Below are positions 52,836 to 61,913 of a stretch of 64,000 nucleotides of DNA, piece by piece. Location of the stretch: positions 9,777 through 73,776 of the forward strand of contig DASZBX010000135.1 of assembly GCA_035943635.1 (NCBI GenBank), read 5' to 3'. Made by a program: the position numbers and the translations under genes. Positions within the stretch are counted from its first letter, which is position 1. Each line of letters starts with the position of its first letter. This stretch comes from DASZBX01 sp035943635. Its GTDB lineage: Bacteria; Actinomycetota; Actinomycetes; Streptomycetales; Catenulisporaceae. The notes under the pieces were generated by a model, which was not told the DNA's origin, ran no database searches, and saw only the letters and a program-made list of their open reading frames with translations.

Positions 52836-53929
52836 CAGTCCAGTTCCTTCCGCAGTCGGTCCAGGCGGTGCAGCCCGGCCAGGACGTCGTCCACGCCGAG
52901 GCCGAAGTCGACCAGGCCGGCGACCTCGTCGCAGCCCAGGTCGCGCAAGTCGAGCAGGGCACTGCGACAGTCCTCGGCCGAGCCGACCAGGGTGCCCCAG
53001 GCCAGGTGCCGGCGCAGGGCGAACTCGGTCAGCCGCTCGGTCTGCCGCGGGGTGAGCGCTGCCGCCTGTGTGCCGTCGTGGTTGGCCGCGGACTGGGCCA
53101 CGTGCGCGGCCAGGTAGCGGCGGAGCGGGTCGCCGGCCCGGGCCAGCGCGTCGGCCTGGTCTTCGCCGACGAAGCAGTGGGCCATCAGGCTGACGGTGCC
53201 GTGGGCGGGGTTGGCGGGAGGCCGCGGCTGGCCATCAGGGTCATGATGATCAGGGGTCTGTGTATCTGTGTTCTGGTACTCGCGGAATGCCTCGCGGTAG
53301 ATCCCGATCTTCTCGGCCAGCTCGTCCCGGGACTGGCCGAGCGTCCCACTGAGCACACCGACGCCCAGCCGTCCGGCCGCGCGCCAGCTCTCCGGATTGC
53401 CCGAGGAGGTCAGCCACAGCGGCAGGTCGGCCGAGTACGGCGTCGGCTGCGGCCGGACCGAGACCTTGCGGCCTGCGCCATCGGGCAGTTCGAGCGGTTC
53501 GCCCGCCCAGAGCCGGCGCAATAGCGGGATCTGTTGCAGGGCGCGCTCGCGGCGGTCCGGGTAGTGGTCGGGGGCCAGGACGAAGTCGGTGGAGTGCCAG
53601 CCGGTGGCGACCGACAGGCCGATCCGGCCCCGGGACAGGTTGTCCACGATCGCCCAGTCCTCGACCACCCGCAGCGGATGGTGCAGTGGCAGGACCACGC
53701 TGCCCGCGCGGATCGCGATCCGCTGGGTGACCGCGGCCAGCGCCGCGCTGAGCACCGGCGGGCTGGAGAAGACCTGGCCGACCTGCTGGAAGTGCCGCTC
53801 CGGGGTCCACACCGCGGCGAAGCCGAGTGCGTCGGCGGCCTGCGCGATCCGCAGGATGTCCGCGTACTTGTCGGCGTGGGTCTGCGACCCGGCGTCGTCG
53901 GACCCGAAGAACGCCACACTGATCTGCAT
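52835..53929 (-). CDS. Luciferase-like (LLM) monooxygenase of natural-product type
   Basis: A 364-residue flavin-dependent monooxygenase with a bacterial-luciferase TIM barrel. It begins MQISVAFFGSD, then FAAVWTPERHF, IRAGSVVLPLHHPLRVVEDWA and GLSVATGWHSTDF, matching the subgroup that occurs inside or beside NRPS/PKS assembly lines. It probably hydroxylates a carrier-bound residue using reduced flavin. A low-complexity insert (about residues 236-260, rich in Asp, Pro, Gln) interrupts the barrel. The ATG at 53929 has AGGA eight bases upstream; a GTG at 53935 overlapping the NRPS stop is the alternative. It sits between two NRPS genes as a free-standing protein. Confidence 0.9.
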   Translation of the reverse strand: MQISVAFFGSDDAGSQTHADKYADILRIAQAADALGFAAVWTPERHFQQVGQVFSSPPVLSAALAAVTQRIAIRAGSVVLPLHHPLRVVEDWAIVDNLSRGRIGLSVATGWHSTDFVLAPDHYPDRRERALQQIPLLRRLWAGEPLELPDGAGRKVSVRPQPTPYSADLPLWLTSSGNPESWRAAGRLGVGVLSGTLGQSRDELAEKIGIYREAFREYQNTDTQTPDHHDPDGQPRPPANPAHGTVSLMAHCFVGEDQADALARAGDPLRRYLAAHVAQSAANHDGTQAAALTPRQTERLTEFALRRHLAWGTLVGSAEDCRSALLDLRDLGCDEVAGLVDFGLGVDDVLAGLHRLDRLRKELD

Positions 53930-53931
53930 CG

Positions 53932-56900
53932 TCACAGTCCTCGGCGCTCTTGCGGCGGCTGGTTGGTGGTGGTGTTGGAGGTGCGCGCGGTACGCGGGGT
54001 GCGCGCGATGCCGGGGATGCCCGGGGCGGCTGGAAGCTTCCGTCCGGCCAGGTCGCGGGCCTGCTCGGCCACGGTCGGGGCGGCGAACAGCCCGGCCGGG
54101 GCGGCCGGCAGCTGCTGGGTGTCGCGGATCCGCGCGGCCAGCCGGATCGCCCCCAATGAGTCGCCGCCGAGGGCGAAGAAGTCGTCGTGGATGCCGACCT
54201 GGTCCAGTCCGAGGACCTCGGCCCAGACTTCGGCCAGGCGGTGTTCGAGCTCTGTCCGAGGCGGGGTGGAGCCGGGGGCGGTCCGGGTCCGGCGGTCGGG
54301 TTCCGGTGTGTCGGCGGCCGGGGCCATGTCCGCAGGCGGCTCGGGCAGGCCTGGCAGCGCGCTGATTCTTGTGTCTGCTGTGTCCGGCAGGAGGCCGAGT
54401 ATGTGGACGAACGTGTCCGCCAGCCACTCGATCACGGACCGGTCGAAGACCTCGGTCCGGAATTCGAAGATCACTGCGATACCGTCTGGTCGTCCGTTTG
54501 TCGTGTACTCGTCGGTGATGTCGACCAGGAGCTCGAACCTCGCTGCTCCGGTGCGCACCACTTCGGACTTCATCCGTCCTTGCGGCAGGTCGAGCTCGGC
54601 CGGGATGTTGTTCTGGAATGCGAGCACCACGTCCACCAACGGGTGCCGCCCGGGCGCCCTGGCCGGATTCAGGGCCTCGACCACCCGGTCGAACGGCGCG
54701 TCCTGGTGGCCGAGCGCCGCCAGCGCGTCCTCGCCGACCTGCCCTAGCAGGGTACTGATCAGCGGATCGGCCGAGAGATCGGCGCGCAGGACGACCAGGT
54801 TGACCAGGAAGCCGACGAGGTCCTCGGCGTCGGGCAGGTGCGGCGAACGTCCGGCGACCGGCGCCCCGATCGCGATGTCGTCCCCGGCCCCGGCCCGGCG
54901 CAGCGTGAGCGCGAGCGCTGCGACCAGCGGCGCGAACAGGGTCGCGCCTTGCAGCCGGGCGAACTCGACCAGGCGGGCGTGACCTGCGGCGTCTATCCTG
55001 CGCTCGACCGCCTCGGCTTGCGGCCCGGGAACCGCCGGCCGGTCCGGGCGGCGCGGCAGCCGGGTGCTCGCGGGCAGCGCGGCCAGCCGCTTCGTCCAAT
55101 AGCCGAGCTGCTCGGCCAGGATGCTCTCGGTGTCGGCCGGATCACCGAGGTAGGCACGCTGCGCGAGCGTGTACTCGGCGTACCCGATCGCGGGCGCGGG
55201 CAGATCGGGGGCCGTGGCGCCGAGTCTGGCGGCGTAGGCCAGGGACAGTGTGCGGGCCAGCGGCGCCATGGACCAGCCGTCCGCGGCGATGTGGTGCATG
55301 ATCAGTAACAGGGCTCTGGCTTCGCCGCTGTCCCGGTCGACGAACAGGGCGGCCCGGAACGCAAGCTCCGCGTCGAGCCGGAACCGGTGACCCGCCGCGG
55401 CAGCGATCTCCCGCTCCAGGTCCGTCGACGTGACCGGGAGCACGGCCAGCTCGGGACGGGCCTCGGCCGCGGGGATCACCTGCGGCAGAGGCGCGCCGTC
55501 GACGGCGACGAACATCGTGCGCAGGACCTCGTGCCGGGCCGCGACGTCGGCCAAGGCCTCCCGCAGCGGCTCGACCGACACGGAACCGTGCAGGCGGAAC
55601 AGGATCGGCAGCGTGTACGCCACCCCGGCATCGACCTGGTCCAGGAACCACAGCCGGAGTTGGGCGGAGGACATGGCCGGTGGGTACGGGCGAGAAGCTT
55701 CGTCAGGACTCGTAGATGTCAGCGGAATCGAGTCGGCGACTGGCGTCACCGGCACCGCCTGCCGGGCCAACGCCGCGACGGTCGGCGTCTGGAACACCTC
55801 GCGCACGCCGAGACCCAGTCCGCGCACCCGGGCCCGGCCGGCCAACCGGACCGCGCTGAGCGAGTTCCCGCCGAGCTCGAAGAAGCTCTGATCCGGGTCC
55901 ACCCCCGCCGATCCGAGCCCGAGCACCTCGGCGAACAGGGCGCACAGCACCCGCTCCGGCTCGGTCCGGGGCGCACGCGGCTCGGCCGGGCCGCCCTGGC
56001 CCGGAGCCGGCGGCTGCGGCAGCCGGGCTTGGTCGAGTTTGCCGTTGGCGGTCAGCGGCAGCGCGTCCAGGACCACGAACGCGACCGGGACCATGAACTC
56101 CGGCAGCCGTTCGGCGGCCGCCCGGCGCAATGCCGACTCGCCCGGCCAGCCGGCCCGCCCGCCGCGCGGCACCACATAGGCGACCACGCGACGTTCGCCC
56201 CGATGGTCTATCGGGGTCAGCACCGCGACCTGGTGCACGCTCGGATGCCGGGCCAGGGCGGCGGCCACCTCGGCCGGTTCGACCCGGTGGCCGCGGATCT
56301 TGACCTGCCTGTCGGCCCGCCCGGCGAACCGCAGCAGCCCGTCCGGCCCGCGCAGCCCGAGGTCCCCGGTCCGGTACATCCGGCCGCCGGGCCGCCCGAA
56401 CGGATCGGCCACGAACCATCCGGCGGTCAGATCGGGACGGCCGAGATATCCCTGCGCCAGACCGGTTCCGGCCGCGTACAGCTCGCCGACCTGGCCGTCC
56501 GGGACGGGCCGGAGGCGGTCGTCGAGGACGTATACCGCCTTGCCGGCCAGCTGCGAGCCGATCGGGACCTGCGCGGCGTCGGCATCCTGCGGCGGCACCG
56601 GGTGGGTGGTGACGAAGACCGTCGCCTCGACCGGGCCGTATCCGTTCCGCAGCGATGCCGTGCTGCCGTGCGCCCGCAGCCGCCCGACGTGCACCGGCGA
56701 GAGCGCCTCGCCGCCGACGAGCAGGTGTCGCAGGCCTTTGAGGGCGGCCGGATGCTCGTCCACGATCACGTTGAACAGGCTGCTGGACAGGTACATCGTC
56801 GTGATCGAGTTCTCGGCGGCGAGTTCGGCGATCAGCGTCGGGTCGGGCTGTTGCGGTGGGTAGAGCACGCAGGTGCCGCCCTGGAGCAGCGCGCCCCACA

Positions 56901-57549
56901 GTTCGAGCACGAAGGCGTCCCAGGAGATCGGCGCGAGCTGCAACCACACCGCGTCCGCGCCGGACGGCAGATAGTCCTGGCCACACAGGGTTTCGACGAT
57001 CGCGCGGTGCGAGGTGGCCACGGCCTTGGGCTCGCCGGTGGACCCGGAGGTGAACATCACGCACGCCACGTCGTCGGCCGAGGCTCCGCCGTCCACTCGG
57101 GGCAGTTCCGACCGGCCTTCTTCGAGCTCTTCGTCACCCGCGCTGCCTGCGTCGCCCTCGTCAGCCGCCGCGATGGTCCGGACGCCGGCGAACGCCGCTC
57201 CGGCCTCGGCCGAGCGAGAAATCAGGAGGCTGATTGTGGCGTCCGCGGCCAGCTGGGCCAGGCGTTGCGGTGGATGGTCCGGGTCGAGCATCACGTACCC
57301 GGCCCCGGCCTTGAGCGCCGCCAGCGCCGCCACGACCAGGTCCGTTCCGCGCTCGAGATGCACGCCGACGAGCGTGCCTCGGCGCGTACCGGCCTGGACC
57401 AGCCGCCGGGCCAGCCGGTCCGCGCGTGCGTCCAGCCCGGCGTAGCTCAGCCGCTGCGGGCCGGACACCAGCGCGGTCGCGTCCGGGCGGCGGTCGGCGA
57501 GGTCCGCGAACAGGCCGTGCACCGTGCGGTCGTCTGCTAGCGCCGACAT
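53932..57549 (-). CDS. NRPS A-T-C-T (loading module plus module lacking A)
   Basis: A 1205-residue NRPS with no N-terminal condensation domain, so it should start the peptide. A domain (about 10-510): FTSGSTGEPKAV, ISWDAFVLELW in place of the usual FDxS, NGYGPVEAT, RTGDLGL; pocket read by eye D-A-L-Y-L-G-G-V-F. First carrier (about 540-605): ELGGNSLSAVRL. C domain (about 645-1080): HHIAADGWS. Second carrier (about 1105-1170): ALGGDSLGAIRL. The second module has no A domain, so its residue must be loaded in trans. I choose ATG 57549 because GGAG stands six bases upstream; a GTG at 57561 is possible. Confidence 0.93.
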   Translation of the reverse strand: MSALADDRTVHGLFADLADRRPDATALVSGPQRLSYAGLDARADRLARRLVQAGTRRGTLVGVHLERGTDLVVAALAALKAGAGYVMLDPDHPPQRLAQLAADATISLLISRSAEAGAAFAGVRTIAAADEGDAGSAGDEELEEGRSELPRVDGGASADDVACVMFTSGSTGEPKAVATSHRAIVETLCGQDYLPSGADAVWLQLAPISWDAFVLELWGALLQGGTCVLYPPQQPDPTLIAELAAENSITTMYLSSSLFNVIVDEHPAALKGLRHLLVGGEALSPVHVGRLRAHGSTASLRNGYGPVEATVFVTTHPVPPQDADAAQVPIGSQLAGKAVYVLDDRLRPVPDGQVGELYAAGTGLAQGYLGRPDLTAGWFVADPFGRPGGRMYRTGDLGLRGPDGLLRFAGRADRQVKIRGHRVEPAEVAAALARHPSVHQVAVLTPIDHRGERRVVAYVVPRGGRAGWPGESALRRAAAERLPEFMVPVAFVVLDALPLTANGKLDQARLPQPPAPGQGGPAEPRAPRTEPERVLCALFAEVLGLGSAGVDPDQSFFELGGNSLSAVRLAGRARVRGLGLGVREVFQTPTVAALARQAVPVTPVADSIPLTSTSPDEASRPYPPAMSSAQLRLWFLDQVDAGVAYTLPILFRLHGSVSVEPLREALADVAARHEVLRTMFVAVDGAPLPQVIPAAEARPELAVLPVTSTDLEREIAAAAGHRFRLDAELAFRAALFVDRDSGEARALLLIMHHIAADGWSMAPLARTLSLAYAARLGATAPDLPAPAIGYAEYTLAQRAYLGDPADTESILAEQLGYWTKRLAALPASTRLPRRPDRPAVPGPQAEAVERRIDAAGHARLVEFARLQGATLFAPLVAALALTLRRAGAGDDIAIGAPVAGRSPHLPDAEDLVGFLVNLVVLRADLSADPLISTLLGQVGEDALAALGHQDAPFDRVVEALNPARAPGRHPLVDVVLAFQNNIPAELDLPQGRMKSEVVRTGAARFELLVDITDEYTTNGRPDGIAVIFEFRTEVFDRSVIEWLADTFVHILGLLPDTADTRISALPGLPEPPADMAPAADTPEPDRRTRTAPGSTPPRTELEHRLAEVWAEVLGLDQVGIHDDFFALGGDSLGAIRLAARIRDTQQLPAAPAGLFAAPTVAEQARDLAGRKLPAAPGIPGIARTPRTARTSNTTTNQPPQERRGL

Positions 57550-57663
57550 GTCAGACTCCACATATCTCTTCGCCGGATAGGTGACGGATTGCCGTTCGCG
57601 AAATAGGAAAACCAGCAGGATCGAAATCCGGCCGAGGCGGCCTCGCCGGCCGGGACTCAGGCC

Positions 57664-59043
57664 TCAGGCCGGTGCGGTCTCCTGCGGGACCACCGAGGCG
57701 CCCTCCGGCTCGGGCTCGGCCCGGGACTGCGCTTCGAGGTCGGCCTCGAGGACCGGCGGGTCCAGCTCGCGCACCGAGCGGCTGCGCATCCCGAGCAGCG
57801 CCACCACGATCCCGAACGTGCCGGAGAACAGCAGCATCACGGCCATGCCGGTACCCGGGCCGCTGCCGACCGCCGGGCGCAGGAAGCCGACCAGCCCGCT
57901 GCCGGACGCGGCCTGCGGGTTGAACACGCGGTCGGCCAGCACGCCGGAGCTGATCGTCGCGATCGGCAGGGAGATCTGGGACACCGACAGCATCGCGCCG
58001 AAGACCCGGCCCTGCAACTCGGCCGGCACGCTGGTCTGGAAGACCGTCTGGATCAGGCTATTGACGAATGGCATCAGGGCCGTGCCGAGGAAGATACCCA
58101 CGCACCAGCCGGGCACGTCCCGGACCAGTCCGATGCCGATCAGAGACGTGACACACATCCCGACGATACCCAGCATCATCCCGCGCACCCGGTTGCGCGG
58201 CCCGCCCCAGGCCGCCAGCAGCAGACCGCCGGAGATCCCGCCCAGGCCCATGCACGACATCACCGCGGCCAGCGCGCCGGTGTTGTTGCCGGTCCGCGCG
58301 AGCACCATCGGCTGCACCACGGCGTATCCGAAGACCATGACCAGGTTGACGGCGAAGTCGACCAGGACCAGCGCGCGCAGCCCGGTCTGGCCGAACAGGT
58401 AGCGGATCCCCTCGCCGGTGTCGGCGGTGAGGCTGCGGCGCTTGCCGTCCGCGGCCCGGCGCTGCGGCTTCGCGGTCCGCGGCACGGCGTAGACCGAGAC
58501 CATCGCGACGATGAACGTGGCCAGGTCCACCCACAGGATGCAGCCGAGCCCGGCGACCCGCAGCAGCACGGCCGCCAAGGCCGGGCCGAAGATGCTCGCG
58601 CCGCTGTTGGCCGAGCCGAGCAGACCGTTGGCACGCTGCAACCGGTCGCGCGGCACCAGCAGCGGCACCGCGGAGGACAGCGCCGGGAACGCGAACGAGT
58701 TCGCCGCCCCGAGACAGACCATGGCGATGTAGATCTCCCACAACCGCAGGCTGGAGGAGAAGTAGAGCACGGTCAGGCCGGCGACGGTGACCAGCCCGGC
58801 CGCGTCGGCCAGCCGCAGCGCGACCTCCTTGCGGCAGCGGTCCACGATCGCCCCGGCGGTCGGGCTCAGCACCGCCTGCGGCAGCGTCGCGCAGACCGAC
58901 AGGAGCGCGACGTCGATCGCCTTGCCGCCGGCCAGCCACGCGTGCACGACGAAGGCGAATCTGAGCAGTGAGTTGCCGACGAGCGTGACCACCTGGCCGG
59001 ACCAGATGACGCCGAATCGACCCATTCCAGCTAAACGAGCCAC
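57664..59043 (-). CDS. MFS transporter of the NRPS cluster
   Basis: A 459-residue major facilitator with about 12 membrane segments (MFS_3/enterobactin-exporter-like organisation): FGVIWSGQVVTLVGNSLLRFA at the start, VDRCRKEVALRLADA in the first cytoplasmic loop, and a polar Glu/Pro-rich C-terminal tail. It is the first gene of the minus-strand cluster, 114 bases ahead of the loading NRPS, and probably exports the product. GTG start at 59043; an ATG at 59025 would be six residues shorter. A promoter candidate lies at 59076-59103. Confidence 0.9.
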   Translation of the reverse strand: MARLAGMGRFGVIWSGQVVTLVGNSLLRFAFVVHAWLAGGKAIDVALLSVCATLPQAVLSPTAGAIVDRCRKEVALRLADAAGLVTVAGLTVLYFSSSLRLWEIYIAMVCLGAANSFAFPALSSAVPLLVPRDRLQRANGLLGSANSGASIFGPALAAVLLRVAGLGCILWVDLATFIVAMVSVYAVPRTAKPQRRAADGKRRSLTADTGEGIRYLFGQTGLRALVLVDFAVNLVMVFGYAVVQPMVLARTGNNTGALAAVMSCMGLGGISGGLLLAAWGGPRNRVRGMMLGIVGMCVTSLIGIGLVRDVPGWCVGIFLGTALMPFVNSLIQTVFQTSVPAELQGRVFGAMLSVSQISLPIATISSGVLADRVFNPQAASGSGLVGFLRPAVGSGPGTGMAVMLLFSGTFGIVVALLGMRSRSVRELDPPVLEADLEAQSRAEPEPEGASVVPQETAPA

Positions 59044-59075
59044 CGTCAGTTCGCCGACAATCTATTTCGACACCA

Positions 59076-59103
59076 GATATACGCCTGGCTTCAACAATGT
59101 CAG
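59076..59103 (-). promoter_or_regulatory. Candidate promoter of the NRPS operon
   Basis: On the minus strand CTGACA (59098-59103), 16-base spacer, TATATC (59076-59081), about 33 bases ahead of the MFS start. It lies in a locally AT-richer intergenic region (59044-59242) and would drive the whole MFS-NRPS-PKS series. Match by eye only. Confidence 0.45.
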
Positions 59104-59242
59104 GCTTCTGTAGGTGTGGCGGTATCGGGGTACCTGTCGACTGTTACACGCGCTGGTGGGACCGTCAAGATCTTCCGTGTTAAGTTTCCCCTATCTTGGC
59201 CGAACATATCTGGGTGCTGATTAAGGGGTTCGCATCGGCGCA

Positions 59243-59583
59243 TCAGGGGTTGACGATCAGGACGGTTTTTCCGCGGCCGTGGCCGGACTCGACCCGATGG
59301 TGCGCCGCGGCGGCGTCGGCGAAGTCGAATGCCGTGGTTGTCACACGCAGATCACCATCGCCGGCCAGGCCGGCGAGTGATGCGAGCGCGCGCGCAGAGC
59401 GTTCGACGACAAGAGGCGTGATTCCGTGGGCTGATACAGCAGTAACCGGCAGTCGAACGGCGCGATCCCGGCCGCCTTCACCCGCACCCGGACCTCGCCG
59501 GGAGCCGCCGAAGGCTCGTCGATCTCGATCGGGCGCAGCACCTCGGGCGGCCCGTACTCGGAGAAACCTATCGCGACCGGCAC
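59243..59583 (-). pseudogene. MDR-family (quinone-oxidoreductase-like) reductase remnant with internal deletion
   Basis: A GTG at 59583 preceded by GGAGGG opens a frame reading like the start of an NADP-dependent MDR oxidoreductase (VAIGFSEYGPPEVLRPIEI, then PGEVRVRVKAAGIAPFDCR). After about 50 residues homology is lost, and from about 59360 another frame gives the family's C-terminus (FDFADAAAAHHRVESGHG, then GKTVLIVNP and stop at 59243). The central NADPH-binding fold is gone. It lies just outside the right edge of the NRPS operon. Confidence 0.75.
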
Positions 59584-59708
59584 GGAACCCTCCGGATCAC
59601 TCGGTCACCAGTCCGGCTTGGCATCACGCGACTCCTCCCACAACCGCGCGCCTTCGTTCCAGTCGGCGCCCTCGCCCGGCAACGGCTCACGCCGGGTAGG
59701 TTCGGCTT

Positions 59709-60866
59709 ATGACCACCTCCGATTCCGCCGCGATCCCTGTGATCATGGATGTCGACACCGGCATCGACGACGCTTTCGCCCTGCTCTACGCCGCCCGCAG
59801 CCCACGGATCGACCTGCTCGGCGTCTCGTGCGTCGACGGCAACACCACTGTGGACAACGTGGTGTCGAACACGCTGACCGTGCTCGACGCCGCGGGCGCC
59901 ACCGACGTGCCGGTGGCGCGCGGCGCGCAGCGTCCGCTGCTGGCCGACCCGTGCTACGCGGACCTGTTCCACGGCCGGGACGGCCTCGGCGACCTCGGCC
60001 TGTCCCGCTCGACCCGCGACCCCGACCCGCGGCACGCCGTCGCCTTCCTGCGCGAGACGATCCTGGGCAGCCCGCGGCCGGCCGTGCTCATCGCCACCGG
60101 GCCGCTGACCAACCTCGCGCTGCTGGTGCGCACCCACCCGGAGGTGCGCGAGAACCTCGCCCGGATCGTGGTCATGGCCGGGGCGATCGGCCCCGGCAAC
60201 GCCACCGCGCTGGCCGAGTTCAACGCCTGGCACGACCCGGAGGCCGCCGCGATCGTCTTCGGGTTCGATGTCCCGCTGACCATGTACGGGCTCGATGTCT
60301 TCCGCGATGTGGTGCTCACGCCCGGGCAGTGCGAGGCGCTGGAACGGTCCGCGGCCCCGGGGGCGGGGTTGGCGGCGCGGTTGGCCAGGTTCGACACGAG
60401 CGGCGCCGGGGCGAGTGCCCGGGCTGAGGATGGTGACTATGCCGGAGGCGGGGTCGTGGCCAGTGTCGATGCCGACGCTGATTCCGGTCCCAGCGCTGGT
60501 GCTGGTGCTGGTGCTGGTGCTGACCGCGTTTCCGACGCCGGCGCCGGTCTCGATGCCGACTCCGCACAGGCTGCGGGCGCCGGCTTCGGTGCCACGGCCG
60601 CCGAACCGTTCGTCACCTGCCTCGGCGACTATGGCGCCGTAGCGGTGGCCGCCGACCCGAGCCACTGCACGATCGAGCACCGCTCCGTACTCGTGCTGAC
60701 CAGCGCCGGGGTCGGCCGCGGCCAGACCGTGGTAGACCGCCGCCCGCCCGGAACCGTGGCCGAGGGCGACGCGGGTCTGGCCGGCGGCCGGAAGATCGAC
60801 GTGGTCACCGCGATCGACGCCGCCCACTACGCGGACCACTGGCTTCGTACCCTGATCGAGGGCTGA
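59709..60866 (+). CDS. Nucleoside hydrolase (inosine/uridine-preferring type)
   Basis: A 385-residue N-ribosidase. The N-terminal VIMDVDTGIDDAFALL carries the calcium-binding Asp cluster; IATGPLTNLALL (about residue 118), VMAGAIGPGNATALAEFNAWHDPEAA (about 157, written here in parts of the family pattern) and the late GDYGAVAVAADP fit the family. It cleaves nucleosides to base and ribose for salvage. Residues about 231-299 (DNA 60400-60605) are an Ala/Gly/Asp-rich low-complexity insertion with a GCTGGT repeat (60497-60519), absent from usual members. The ATG lies six bases after TAGGTT (59697-59702), a leaderless pattern. Confidence 0.88.
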   Translation: MTTSDSAAIPVIMDVDTGIDDAFALLYAARSPRIDLLGVSCVDGNTTVDNVVSNTLTVLDAAGATDVPVARGAQRPLLADPCYADLFHGRDGLGDLGLSRSTRDPDPRHAVAFLRETILGSPRPAVLIATGPLTNLALLVRTHPEVRENLARIVVMAGAIGPGNATALAEFNAWHDPEAAAIVFGFDVPLTMYGLDVFRDVVLTPGQCEALERSAAPGAGLAARLARFDTSGAGASARAEDGDYAGGGVVASVDADADSGPSAGAGAGAGADRVSDAGAGLDADSAQAAGAGFGATAAEPFVTCLGDYGAVAVAADPSHCTIEHRSVLVLTSAGVGRGQTVVDRRPPGTVAEGDAGLAGGRKIDVVTAIDAAHYADHWLRTLIEG

Positions 60867-61010
60867 TTGGGGTCTGATCAAGCCGGTAGATCGACGATCT
60901 GTCACGGGATCGTCGCGATCAGTAGAATTCCGTCGGCCTGCTGCGTGAACTGACTTACCGTCAGATATGTCGCGGCAGGCCAGTGCCGCGCTTGCCTTGG
61001 GGAGGGGCAT

Positions 61011-61895
61011 ATGGCGGAGGGCGAACCGGCGGAGAAGGAAGTGGCGGCGGTACCTGCGAAAGCTGCGGAACCGGCATCGTGGGGTACGACCGTGCAGAGG
61101 GCTTTTGTTGTGGTGGTCGCAATCGGCACCGTACTTGAGTCAATCGCCGTATTCACCGCGACGAGGGGGGAGAGCGGCTGGGCCTTGTTCGAGAAGACGG
61201 CCATCGTCCTTCTTGCGATCATGATCTTCGCCATCGTTCTTGCGCGGTTTATTCAGAACTGGTCGAAGAAGGTCACCGCAACTGCCGGGAAACTGCTGAT
61301 CGCAGCCATCCTCGTCATCGCGGTCAGCGCCGGTTACGGGTTGCGTCTGACTCGGACCAACTCGACCACCAAGAATCCACCTCCGACGCCGGCTGCATCG
61401 CCAAGCGTGCCCGTGGCTCCTACGTCGGTCGTGGCCACGTCCGCCGAGACCACGGCCGCACCGACTTCAGCAGTTGCCCAGGCCCCGAGCGCGGGCTGCA
61501 CCGGCGGTGCCGGCGCAGTGCCCGTGGTTCCTGCCGGGGGCACCGAGTTCGACATCCAGATCGATGTGTGTACACCCGCGTCTGCCGGCCAGCACTACTG
61601 GCTGACAGTTGTCCTGCACAATCAGGGTTCCGGGAAAACCACAAACTACTATCCGCTCGGAGACGTAGCGACTCTGCCCACGACACCCGACGCGAGTGGC
61701 CGACTGGTGCCCTACTTTTCGAGCACGATTCCCGAGGTGTCCTCGACCCGGTGCTGGCAGGTGCTGATGACCCCGGACAGCATGCAGCAGGACCTGGTCA
61801 ACCAGAACGAAACGGGTCAGTACCTGTATACGAATGGCAGCCGTCCACCCGCCGGTGTGACCTTCGCATCCCCCTGCGTAGCAGAGCCCGAATAG
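61011..61895 (+). CDS. Membrane protein with extracytoplasmic domain
   Basis: A 294-residue protein with a polar N-terminus, three hydrophobic segments (about residues 28-48, 62-82, 92-108), a Thr/Pro/Ala-rich stalk (115-165) and an outer domain of about 125 residues with three Cys. The outer domain contains FDIQIDVCTPASAGQHYWL, which resembles VDVTVTLCSAIPAGAHLWI in the lipoprotein encoded next. I do not recognise the domain. The ATG follows GGGGAGGGGCAT. It is 18 bases ahead of the lipoprotein gene, so the two are probably one operon. Confidence 0.75.
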   Translation: MAEGEPAEKEVAAVPAKAAEPASWGTTVQRAFVVVVAIGTVLESIAVFTATRGESGWALFEKTAIVLLAIMIFAIVLARFIQNWSKKVTATAGKLLIAAILVIAVSAGYGLRLTRTNSTTKNPPPTPAASPSVPVAPTSVVATSAETTAAPTSAVAQAPSAGCTGGAGAVPVVPAGGTEFDIQIDVCTPASAGQHYWLTVVLHNQGSGKTTNYYPLGDVATLPTTPDASGRLVPYFSSTIPEVSSTRCWQVLMTPDSMQQDLVNQNETGQYLYTNGSRPPAGVTFASPCVAEPE

Positions 61896-61913
61896 GCCGG
61901 AATCGAGACTGAG

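Noticed and set aside
60497..60519. GCTGGT repeat as a CRISPR array or regulatory repeat
   Set aside because: The units are six bases without spacers and lie in frame inside a gene; it is a simple-sequence coding repeat.
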